Shown: positions 12,754 to 28,000 of the stretch, one piece after another
Layout: the number at the start of each line of letters is the position of its first letter
How positions within the stretch are numbered: the first letter of the stretch is position 1
NCBI GenBank assembly: GCA_030268105.1
Contig: BSDZ01000086.1
Location: 3,922,501 to 3,986,500 of the forward strand
Origin: Volvox africanus
Taxonomy: Eukaryota; Chlorophyta; Chlorophyceae; Chlamydomonadales; Volvocaceae
Length of the DNA: 64,000 nucleotides
Direction of reading: 5' to 3'
The notes under the pieces: model-generated
What the model was told of the DNA's origin: nothing
The model's input: the letters and a program-made list of their open reading frames with translations, nothing else
Database searches by the model: none
Program-made: the position numbers and the translations under genes

Positions 12754-13589
12754 GGGGGACGACATTCAAGCTGTAGCAGGACGTAGCGCTCTATGTTTTG
12801 ATAACCTACAGCGGACGGGTATGCAGCGAGTGGTTCTGGGTTATTGGGGTGCCTACCGTGCTTCATCCTTACCTCGTTCTTATTTTACATCCTCGTCTGG
12901 AGAGGACAGTCCTTGTTTGGTATATTACCTTAGGACAGGCTAGTTCAGTTAGTGAGCAAGGTAATGGGCAGCACGGTAACAGCGCTTGAATCGGAAACCC
13001 ATTGATAAGCCGGCATCGGGGGCCGTAGACAAAGAGCGTCGAGATGTGAGCGATGGTCTTATCGTTAGGAAATTGATTGAGGGAGCGAGTCTCAAAGGTC
13101 TTCTGACTTTAAGCTTTTACTCCCTGCCTTGCCTGTGGAGTTCCACTGCAACAGTTGTTCGCTGTAAGCCTTTAAAAGGACGCAAGTAAAATAAGTATAA
13201 TCCAATTTGCAGGGATGACGATTATAAAATTTATGCGATGGCTATCTCACGGTAGTTATCCTGCGATAGTGAAGCATTCTATGGGTGAGCGAGCGAATGA
13301 GAGGCAAACGAAGACTACATGTGTGCATGTATGTCGTACCGATTAGGCGCTCATAAGGCGCCTTCCTCCGTTTCGGATTTGCCCATTCGACAGATTTTAT
13401 AATATCATGCAGTGGTTATTAAGCAGGAATGTACCTGACTAACGCGTGCTGTATCATGAACTCAATTGTGGTTGTCATTCTAATCAACTACTTATAACTG
13501 CATCAGATTACATTTGCGATTCGCAAGCATTTGTGTCCGGTATTGTGAAATATTCCTGAGAAGCCAACCCGGACAGCCCTCGACAGCTT
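12754..13589. other. intergenic, no gene recognised
   Basis: Between succinyl-CoA ligase alpha and the HMG/histone-fold gene on the same strand. Nothing with family similarity was seen. It should contain the 3' UTR of the first gene and the promoter of the second. Confidence 0.45.
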
Positions 13590-14252
13590 TTGGATTGCTG
13601 CCCATATAGCATGGCTCCACCTACGGCTTATATGCTATTTTGTAATGAGCATCGGGAGGCAGTGAGGCAGAAGCTGGTGGCGGCGGGACACGAGAAAGTA
13701 GCGGTCACCCTTGTGGCGAAGGAGCTTGGTCAGTTATGGAAAGCACTGAGCGATGAAGAAAAGGCTGCATATAAATCTCGAGCAGGAAATCAACAACAGG
13801 CGGTGGATGATGATGCGCAGCCGGGCTCTCTTGATGGCGATTCCCAACAAGGCGTAGGTAATGCGGCGAAGCCTGCTGCTCTCCCTACGGCCTGGGTCCG
13901 GCGCGTTGTCGGATTGGATCCCGAGATTCAGCGGTGCTCCGCTGACGCTGTCCTGGCACTCTCGACAGCGGCAGAGGTCTTCATGGCAGCGATTTGCGCC
14001 AAGGCGACGGTAGTGGCAGCCGGTTCCAAGCGGCGCACTGTGCGATTGGATGATATTGCACGCTGTGTCCGAAACGACAAGCGCCTGATTGCGGTCGGTC
14101 TGATGGCAGTGATGAACATGGTGTCGGCAGCGGTGTCTAGCGCAGAAGAGGTGAAGGCGGCGCAGCCAGACAACAAGAGACCCCGGCTGGAGAAGGCAGC
14201 AGTTGGCATTAAGAACAGCATTGAGCGTGCATTTGGCCTGGCGCAGTCGTGA
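13590..14252 (+). CDS. HMG-box plus Dpb3/POLE4-like histone-fold fusion protein
   Basis: Uninterrupted reading frame of 220 codons; the real start is probably the second ATG at 13611 (MAPPTAYMLF), giving 213 residues. The first 55 or so residues form an HMG box: PTAYMLFCNEHRE, then KELGQLWKALSDEEKAAYK. After an acidic and polar linker comes a histone fold of the CBF/NF-Y archaeal class: LPTAWVRRVVGLDPEIQR, SADAVLALSTAAEVFM and KRRTVRLDDIARCV. Within that class it resembles the DNA polymerase epsilon Dpb3/POLE4 and CHRAC-type subunits more than NF-YC. The tail is basic (DNKRPRLEKA), a possible nuclear signal. Likely a nuclear DNA-binding or chromatin protein that pairs with another histone-fold subunit; the partner is not in this window. 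The domain calls are firm, the exact role is inference. Confidence 0.85.
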   Translation: MDCCPYSMAPPTAYMLFCNEHREAVRQKLVAAGHEKVAVTLVAKELGQLWKALSDEEKAAYKSRAGNQQQAVDDDAQPGSLDGDSQQGVGNAAKPAALPTAWVRRVVGLDPEIQRCSADAVLALSTAAEVFMAAICAKATVVAAGSKRRTVRLDDIARCVRNDKRLIAVGLMAVMNMVSAAVSSAEEVKAAQPDNKRPRLEKAAVGIKNSIERAFGLAQS

Positions 14253-16591
14253 AAGCCGCTGATCTGTGTTGCCTACTGCCTAAGCACTAAGTCAGACCGG
14301 ACGATTTTTGGGTGTGAAGCTATTTGCACCATGGCGCTAGGTCCACCTTGGCCACATAGTCGAGTGTGCGACAGGTAGATACCAAAACGTAATACCCACT
14401 ATTGCCACCACACATGGCGTCTCGTCAGAATGAAATATTCGGAACACATTTCTTACTGAAGGGAAGGAGAGTCGTCTCTGTCAGGGACGACACTGATTTG
14501 GTGGCCAGAGCCCGGAGGAATATCGGGGTTCCGCTTGAAAAACGTTGGCGGCATGGAAGTCTGTGCGAACCCATCTGTGTGCCCTTTAGCCATAATCTGC
14601 CTGCATGCTGCGACCGTCGCGTACATCATAGCAGGTGCGTAAGAGCGCAGAGAATGGCAGGTTGAAGGATACGGGGGCCGTCAGGTTCTCTGGTATAGGG
14701 AAAGGAGGTGAAAGGTTTGGATCTCTGCCTGCGGTTCACGTCCACGCAAGCTGCCCGTTACCCCGGAGCATATGTACCCGGAATGGCAATCGGTGATGAT
14801 ATTACAAGTGACCGTTACGACTTGGTCCCTATGAAGCCAGTGAGTCACCGTACTGGGACAACCCCATTCTGGTCACCGTCTACATTTCGTTCCCCGCACA
14901 CGTACCGCTTGTTGAATTTGTACGATATTGATGTCCCCGAGCCAGTGCCCGTGGTGGTTGCAATATGGATGGCGTGGGTACACCCATATTTAGAAGTTCA
15001 GCGAGAACTGCACTAACTGCACGACAGGGCGCAGCTTTTTATCTTGTCGGTACACATAAAGTCGAATTCGAACTTTTGACAGAGATGTCCAATCCTTGTT
15101 CCGCCCAGGAAATAGGAGTTGTTTATGTGGCTGTTCGTAATCAGCACCACAGTAGAGGTGGCCGCCATCCTTGATTAGCTGGATTCAGGCGGTGCAGTCC
15201 TGGGCAAACTGTCCCATCTGCGGCGCGGGACGCAGATACCGAGTTGCTTCTGGCAGGTGCGCTTGGCATCGGTGCGCGGTGCTGGGTCTCAACCAACCCG
15301 CTGGGGTGCCGACGTAGCTATGGTGTGATGCTAACTATTCAGTTGTGGTTCCGATTGCAACTTGGCCTTCGCCGAGCGGCCACAAGCAAAATCTCTGTCT
15401 GTCGGCAGACGCCCTTTTACTGGAGGAAGCATGTCATGGCCAAGACATGCTCATGTCGGGCAGCATAGCGGCCGAAAGTGCGTCCGGAGGAGGGTGCATG
15501 TACCGCGGGGAGTGGGAGGGATGCTGTTTTGCAGGGTTATGACGGGGCCCACAATGGGGTCACCACACGGATCACTTGCAGCACCAGTAGCAACGGCTGT
15601 TCGGCTGTTGCGCCGAAATCCTTGAGGCTTTTGTAACACACGACGTCCGGTAGGGCTCGTTCTCCAGTAGTTTCGAATACACTACTGCGCAGATGTACAG
15701 GATGGTATAACCAGGGCGCAGTTATATCATTCCCTCATGACGCGCAACCTTGACCAAGGGGTACAATTTTACCACGTGTCTTAACCCCCCTGATTTGTGT
15801 GCTTCGTGTAAACCGCTCGGTCTTAATACTAAGCCTGGGGTCATACCCCGTGCAACACATCATACCCACGGAACGCATAGTATAAGCCTTTCAATTACCA
15901 AATCTACCCACGTGTTATGGCTCCGTTAAAAAGTGGAAGCTTATAAAGGCCGAATGTATGTATGAACGCATTCTCTGTGGCATTTGAGTACGCACCTAAG
16001 CAAGGTATCGAGGCCCTGCAGCACCTAGCGGATAATTGTTTGCAATCTTGCCATTATCGGACATGAGACCAGCAATTTTTACATGCATACCATGACCTTG
16101 TAGGGAGCACTAAATTACGCATTCACACGAGTGACAAGGATGATCAGTCCCATGGCGTGCACGGCAGGTCCCTGTAGGCCCCGCTCCGGGACTTGTTAAC
16201 AGGAATCGGGGCTAGAACTTCTCAACACCTCCACTCAGTAAATGGGCCGTGATAGGTACACCTTTCGATACATGTTAAAATGATTGCAACCGTGCATGGT
16301 AGCCTGTACTTGATAGGTACAACATCCTTACAGGATGGATGCAGGCTAATGACGATCTGACATAAATCCCGCAAGAGGGCTTTTCGTATTACATCCAGTT
16401 GCCATGCTCGACACGTACGCCTTTTTATTTATGCAAGCCTTTCTGGCTTCACAGTCTTCGATGCCCTCTCGCGAGGTTCATTTGGAAGGACTGTAATTAT
16501 TGTCGACCGCCTCCAACCGCCACAATGCAAACCATCTAGCCGCGCCAAAACAACACACATTAAATGGTTGGCACATAAGTACACTGTAAGC
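14253..16591. other. long intergenic stretch, no gene recognised
   Basis: About 2.3 kb with only short open frames. The frame at 14708-15016 has balanced composition but no recognisable domain and no convincing splice partners. No repeats or RNA genes were recognised by eye. Confidence 0.45.
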
Positions 16592-16929
16592 ATGGCAACG
16601 AACGAAACCAGAGCAACACCACTAGTCTCTCGTCTAACTCTCGAACATGAAAAGACATTTGGCAAAGCGCTCCAGGTGCTTGAGGTAAGCAAAAAAAGTA
16701 AAGTAAGATGCTGTGCCTACTGGCCAAAATTGCCGGTGCCTTTCCTTCACACGTGCAGGCCTCTGTGACGCCTCTCGAACACTCAACATCTCGTCTCCTT
16801 GCTGCTGCCAAGACCCTGGAAGCGAAGAAAGGATGCACTTCCCAGCTTGCAGAGCTGGTCAGGCAACTTCGCGTTGCTTGCGAGGCCCTCCCCCGCCCAC
16901 TACAAACTGCTGGAGCCCGAACGACCTGA
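16592..16929 (+). CDS. small unknown protein, probably alpha-helical (two exons)
   Basis: Two exons, 16592-16684 and 16759-16929, join in phase across a 74-base GT-AG intron (GAG|GTAAGC and TGCAG|GCC) and give an 87-residue protein. An in-frame upstream ATG at 16568 would add 8 residues. The sequence is helix-prone with regular leucines (FGKALQVLEASVTPLEH, SRLLAAAKTLEAKKG, LAELVRQLRVACEAL), as in small coiled-coil subunits of larger assemblies. No family is recognised. The stop is only 10 bases from the stop of the convergent FTR gene, so the 3' UTRs must overlap. The clean short intron in a consistent frame is the main reason to believe it. Confidence 0.5.
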
Positions 16930-16939
16930 CAAACGCTGC

Positions 16940-17712
16940 TTAATGCATACCGCTGGTACCACTCTTAATCTCATCCATTGTAATCGTCTGATCTCGCCCG
17001 GCAAAATCGTTGTCCTCAGTCAGGAAAAGCATGCAGTGGCACTCCTGCGGATAAGGCAACAAATTTCCTTAATTTATAATCTGTACCAGTAACACGAGTT
17101 CATAGAAAAAAGCGCGTTCATCGGACTGAAAACGCCAATAGACGGTTGTGCTCGACCTCCAGACGCCCACCCACCTAAAGCTACCAAACAGCCCCTACCT
17201 TTCGCTCACGCATCGGTACACACGGGCAGTTCCAGTATCCCTGGGCCGCCTCGGCTTCCTTGTCGTCGTAGTGACGGCAAGGGCACAACGCTGCACCAAG
17301 CGTGTCCTTATGCTCGGCGAGCCCCTGAATCACCACTGCCGTGACAGACTTATCTACACAGAAATATGTTCCAGACCTGCACGCGTGCGGTGATCCATAA
17401 GTCACACGCGCCACACACTGCCAGCTCGGCAGCCATAGACCTGTCTAATCCAGTCTTACCGCTTCGCGTACTGCTCTGAAAACTTGCGCATGATTTCTAG
17501 GTTCTTGCTACCAGTGACTGGCTCTGCAACGAAGAACATCAAGCGCATAATAATGAATTCACCATACACATGAAGTTCCACAGGAAGATAAACAATAATA
17601 GAACATATCTTACAACATTTTCCTCACCCGCTGTGGCACGCACAACCATACGCGCACGGGAAGCGCGACTGCAAGCAGTCGGCCTGACAGGAAGGGATGT
17701 AGCCCGAAGCAT
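16940..17712 (-). CDS. ferredoxin-thioredoxin reductase catalytic subunit (FTR beta), plastid
   Basis: Catalytic subunit of chloroplast ferredoxin-thioredoxin reductase, which passes electrons from photosynthetic ferredoxin to thioredoxins through a [4Fe-4S] centre and a redox disulfide. Four exons, 17712-17628, 17523-17460, 17376-17199, 17044-16940, give 143 residues. The first 28 or so residues (MLRATSLPV, then ARMVVRA) look like a chloroplast transit peptide with a typical V-R-A cleavage site. The core has KFSEQYAKRSGTYFC, LCPCRHYDDKEAE, YWNCPCVPMRERK and ECHCMLFLTEDNDFAG. By the published FTR spacing, Cys81, 100, 102 and 111 would hold the cluster and Cys83 and 113 form the active disulfide. 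The GTGAGG donor after residue 28 was chosen because it alone keeps phase. Confidence 0.96.
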
Positions 17713-19299
17713 TGTCGCGAATGACACAACGTATTGAAAAAGTATTGTAGTAAGAACTTTTAAGAAATGCCGCCGTTTCAAGCAAAAATAAACGGCAACA
17801 GTATACTTCCGTACATTTATCCTACTTTGTCCGTCTTTAAAGTATTAATCCTATATCCAGTCATATGAGACGGCGGAATGTGTTACTAACTGATGGCTTT
17901 ATCATGACGTGCAATAACATAGTTGCTTATAAATATCAACGGAATCCCTTGTCGTACGGAGTAGCACGGTCAGTGAGATCCTTGTCGAAAGAAAGACAGA
18001 GTACAATCTTATGAATCGTTATAAGTCACTAAATTTGTAAACCAGTGAAGGTACGACGTCAGGATAGTTGTGGAACGTTTAGTTGGCTAAGACGGTTAAG
18101 ACGTGATGAGAGGTTAGGGCAGCACCATAATGAGTTCATCCGCTAATATGCAGCATGATGGTCCAGCATACACTGTCTTGCTCATCCGGCTCTAAAGCTG
18201 CCCTAACAAAATACTGCCTATGCTGCCTACACCACCACATAGCACGCATGCACACATACACACACACATCCACTCACGCGATGACTTGTCAAAAGCCATA
18301 TCATGCAGGTTTATTTAAGCTCAGTTCTTACGTTGGGAAATGCCGTTTCAACCAGGTCACATTTCTTTGGAAAAAATCTCTTCCCACTCCTGCAGGCAGT
18401 ACCCCGCCTGCTTGGGAACGATGACAGCATTACCCAGAGGATGTGCAGGAGATCAAAACCGAGCAATGTCCCTACATTTGAAAGTCTCTGTGTACAAATG
18501 CAGATGCCATGAAGAACAAACGCTGTAAAATGACGCTGTAACGCTGTATGATAGCCCGTTAAGGGCCATACGCAACGAATGAACCAAGCACCACAAGTGG
18601 CTGTGCTGACAACCTGCCATTGATGCCCGGTCGTGAGGGGTGACACCTTGCAGGCGTCACGACTCGTCGTGGTGCCAAATCGGTATCCATCATGCACCGT
18701 ACAACCTTGTTGCCCCATCCCTAGGGAACGAACTTAGGCCCCGAGCAATATGCACCACCTTGAGGGATGTCCAATTTCAATTCCATGCAGACTATGAGCA
18801 ATAGGTGTGCACCTGCACGACAAACGCTATTTCACTATGTCGATTCTGTTCATCTTTAGCGGCATTTTGCGCGTGTCTTGAAAATATGATGTGACTGATC
18901 GGCATTGACAAGGTATTTTGCAGGATTACTATATGCGTATTGTGCTGGAATACGGTGGAGGGAGAATTCTTCTGGAGGGCCAAATGACAACGTTTCCACA
19001 AACTGCCGTATTAACGTCTCCGTCAGCTTCATTCTCATCACTCCCACACTTATTTGATATAGACAGACTTCCAACACAAATTATTGCTAACAGTACGCAG
19101 ACTAATTTTGATTTTCGTGTTCATGAGAAGGAATACCGCTTGGGCATTCACGCTTAGTCTATACTATAGCTTCCAACTATATTGGTCTCGTGTCTTTAGT
19201 AATTCCTGCAATCATTGTGCATCAATTTAGGCGAGGTTTTGGCCAAGCTTTGGGCATTCTGCAGACACGTAATAGCCGGAGACGTGTTAGGGAACCAAG
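17713..19299. other. intergenic, no gene recognised; short CA-rich tract
   Basis: About 1.6 kb between the divergent FTR (-) and SLU7 (+) genes, so it holds both promoters. A CA-rich run lies near 18244-18268. Open frames at 18311-18718 (-) and 18918-19157 (+) show no domain or family signature. Confidence 0.45.
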
Positions 19300-23909
<4,610 letters not shown>

Positions 23910-25024
23910 GGCCATGCGTACATATGGCATGCCGTGAGAGATACCACGGCGGGTGTGGCTACACCCGTGCCCTTAGCGGAGGCGTAGGTCACAGATAGGT
24001 CGCCCGAAGCTTGTCTTGCGCAATGGGCATAGATATGGCCGGAAACATCGGGTAGTGTGCACTCCGAAAACGGCCAGGTAGGGTGTCATGGGTAGGGGGT
24101 GACGAACGGCCCTGGGAAACGACTGGGGCGAGCAGCACGTACTCATGCTTTTAGGTGGTACTGATACTGATTACGGTGTCTATGGCTGAAACTGAGCTAT
24201 GACTAAACGCCTCATCCTGCCGGGGTAGGAAAAGGCTTTTTGTTTCGTCAGCGTCGTACAAATGGGGATAATAGGCGCTTGCTTGTATGGTTGTGCCGGC
24301 TCCTGATCGCGTGCCTTGCTAGTCGTCCTATAGCGAAGGTACTGTCATATCGGCTGGATCTCTTGGCGATCCACCTTGTGGCAGGCTGTGTGTCTTGTTG
24401 GGCCGTTGGTTGAAAAAGGGTTAGGATAGGACGCGCGCTAGATACTGGGTTCGCGTTGTGCATTGGAAACTATGAGATCGATGACATGCATCCGCCGGCA
24501 AACCTACCGTAACCCCCATATGGTGCGAGGTGTCGAGCTGCTGGTATGTCGGGGTAACGGGTTCAGAGATTAGGTTAAATCGGTTGCCCAGGAATTATAT
24601 ACTTTACAATACACTTTACCTTGTCGTCATTGTTTGTCATGGGCGGAGGTTTCTATCGCACCTATTCGTAAAAGCGGAATAGGGCATATCATTCTAGATG
24701 CATAACATTTCCACATTACAAAGCTAAGAGGGCGAATGGAGTTTCCTGGCTGAAGGTGCGTATGCACGTGTACAGCTGGCCGTGCATCGGAAAGCAGCAG
24801 CTTCCCAGCATTTCTTTGCTCGTAATATGGCATTGCATACGTGAAGAAAATAATGTGCCTCGTAACTGCAGGCTTACCTTGCCATTAACGGCTTTTATGC
24901 GGTGGCTTGAGTAGCGGCCCCAGACGAACTCCTTATCTTCACGTCTGGGGCCCGAAGCCTACTTCAGTTAGCGAATTCGCCCTGCGTTTGACTAAATGTT
25001 ACAAATACTTTCGGGCTCACGCCG
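23910..25024. other. intergenic, no gene recognised
   Basis: Between SLU7 and the EDR1-like kinase on the same strand. Only short frames without signatures. The right part should hold the kinase promoter and 5' UTR; an earlier non-coding or coding 5' exon cannot be excluded. Confidence 0.4.
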
Positions 25025-28000
25025 ATGAGCGGCGAGGTGCTGCGACGTGCCCTTACGGTGTTGTTATGCGGTCGGACTGTTCGGAAGGAGTCCTTACAGA
25101 GTGTTCGGGAGGAATCCTTGCACAAGAGTGCTGAGAACTTGAACGTTGCAGGCGCAATCCCTCTACCTGCGGTGCCTGTATCCGGGCTTTCTGCACCGAT
25201 GCAGAGTCACTACCAATCTGCAGAATTTATTTACCAACCCTCCGAGGAGCAAGCCCTTAGCATTGCCCTTGCTCAAAGCGTTGCGGACCAAGCAGCTTGG
25301 CAGGCAGCCAGAGCTTCCGGTTCCTCTCAGGCGCACCAAGTGATACTGCAGCGCAGTGCTGGCGAGGCCCTTTCGAAAAAGCTATGGCAAGATGACAGGT
25401 TAGTGCTTTGAATATTGATGCGTTGGCAGCTGTCGGCTAACTTAGCTAATCATGAGTGTTCATCCGCAGTTTGGGCTATGACGACGTGATCACCGACGGC
25501 TTCTATGACGTTTATGGCGATTTTCCTGAAGTCTGCGAACACTACAATGATTTTCCCTGCCTCGAATTCCTGAGACAAGTCCGCACCGGCGCGGGCGACG
25601 TCCGCGAGGTGAGCCTGCATACAAGCTTGTGGCGGGCATCCCACCGGGCATTCCACGGGCATTCCATCGGATTGCATGGGCTGCATTTTGCCCTAAGGCT
25701 GCTTCATAACCCGTGGCCTCAGGTCGTGCTCGTGGACCATGAGCTTGATCAGGGACTTCTGCAAGCGGAGGAAATGCTTTCGGAAGCGATGGCCGAGTCA
25801 ACCCCGCAGGATGCAATTGCCCGCATTCGGGTAAGCGTGCCCGTAATTTCCCATGGGTGCTTATTTTTCCGTCTTGTGTATTTGTGCATCTTTCCTTCCT
25901 ACCCCCTGCCTCGTCAAGCCGGTGGCCGCATGGGTGACTCTTCACAGGTGGTGGCAAACGTCGTTTGTGACCGTTTTGGAGGCACATATGACAGTGAGGC
26001 TGTCCTAGAGCGATTCTGGCAGGTGTCGAGCGCTAAGGAGAAGCGCCGCAACCGGTGAGATGTGGATTGGCTCGGTCAGTCGTGCTTATTGGTCAGTCCG
26101 TGCGATGAAGTCGACGCGTAGATGCGTCCTGTAAATGTCGTAAGTAAGTGCCCTTGAAGGATCATCTCTTGATTCTCACCTTCCACCTTCCACGTTCTGG
26201 ATATGCGGGATCCTGATTATTAGATCCCAGTATGCCTTCCTAGGGAAGCCGTTTTGGAATTATTGACAGAACGCGCTTCATTTATCCCGCCTTACCATGT
26301 ACTCATTCCAGTCGCTGACACTATACGCCGCATCAACAAATGCAAGGAGAAATAAAACAGCGCCACTCTGCACCACTGCCTTCTGCCCGCAACAGGTCGG
26401 CTGTGCTGTTGCTGTGTCGCTTGGACGTTGGAGGTTTGCGCCATCGCGCTCTGCTCTTTAAGGTCCTCGCCGATGCCGTGAAATTGCCCTGCAAGATCAT
26501 ACGGGGCCAGGCGTTCTGCGGCGCTGACAACGCTGCTAATGTGGTGGTCCTGGTAGAGGGCAGCGAGCACATTGTGGACTTGGTTTTCGATCCGGGGAGG
26601 CTCATTTCACAGGATCAATTTGCTTCAATGGTACAGATACGCACATTATGTAAGAAGGGTACGCTCGGGAAGGGTGTTGGGTCGAGGCAAAACATTGACA
26701 TAGGAGCTGCTCCGCAGCCCGACTGCTGAGGTTCCGGGTGGGGGTTCGGCTGCACAGCTCGCGGCTTCCATGCCGTTCCGTCGTCATGGTAGCATTGGCC
26801 AGGCATGCTCATGATCCCAAGAGGGCGTATGAACGCCGCATCTGCAACCGACCCGGGGTCGGTTCGTCGATTGCCTTTCGTTCGTTCGATGCCTTTGGTC
26901 GCTTGGTACTGTTTTGTGGGTCGCATTCGTTTCCGCTTGATTTCACTGATGGAGTGACACCGGCTAAGTCCTTCCGTACTGTCTGGCTTGCGTGTGCTGC
27001 GTTATAGACGCAGGGAAGGACAACTGGCTCCATCCAGCGAATACGTCGGTCTCTGGAGCCAACGCTGGAAGCGGTACTGGAGTAGAAACGTCGGGGGTTA
27101 GCATCAGCAGCACCAGCAGCGCAGGCACACCCGCGGGAATCACGGGCTTCACGACCACGACTATTAGCACCAATTCTACGCAAAAAGGTCCTGTCAGCAG
27201 CGGCGCCGGCAGCTTGCCACAGGGTAGTCATCCTACCGCAGTTGGAACCGGAATCAACGGCATTAATATAGTCCCGCCTGTTTCTACGTTGGCGGATGTG
27301 CCCCCGGCACCGCATAGCAGTCCCCGTGCAACGCTATCCCGGTCGAATATGTTCATACCACAAGGACCCGTGTCGGGGACATATAGCGGCCCGGGGCCTG
27401 TCACCGGGGCCGGTTTGCAGGGGCAGGTCGGCGCATGGGGCCTAGGCCCCGGACATGTACATGGCAATAGCTCAGGCCCTGCTATTGCGGGCAGCCGTGT
27501 CAGGTTTACCATTACAGATCTTCCCAAAGCAGGGAACCCACAGCCGCAAGGGGCGCGCGGAGAGTTGCGCCACGCGCCGCCGACTGTGTCACTGCCCGCA
27601 CCGGGCACAGGACCAACGCCGGCGCCGTTGCCAGCTCCGCCCGGCGGTAGTACGGCCACGGCTGGCTGCGGCGGTGCGCAAGCCGTGTTGGGAGTCCCTG
27701 GCCGCCATTCAATGACCTCGTTGCCGGGCAAGGCAAAATCCATGATGGATTTAGCAGCAACGACGCAGAGCGATGGTGACGGCCAAGCCTCGGCCTCGGC
27801 GCCCGGGGTGGACCTAATCCGCCTGGACTCCGAGCCGCTTTCAGACTCGTTGCATGAAGCTGTACCGCCACCAGAGCGCACCGGCACTCCCACCGGAACC
27901 TCCGCGCCAGGACCTCGCGGCACCCCGGCTCTCTTGAGCCGCCGCCAGAACTCGTTTGATCAGAATGGCTGGGTGAAATTCTCCGGCAGCTTTACTCGGT

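Noticed and set aside
27228..27923. Long minus-strand open frames opposite the kinase linker (also 28376-29032, 28956-29501, 29946-30518)
   Set aside because: They mirror the GC-rich, repetitive codons of the kinase exon on the other strand. They have no domain of their own and no splice signals.
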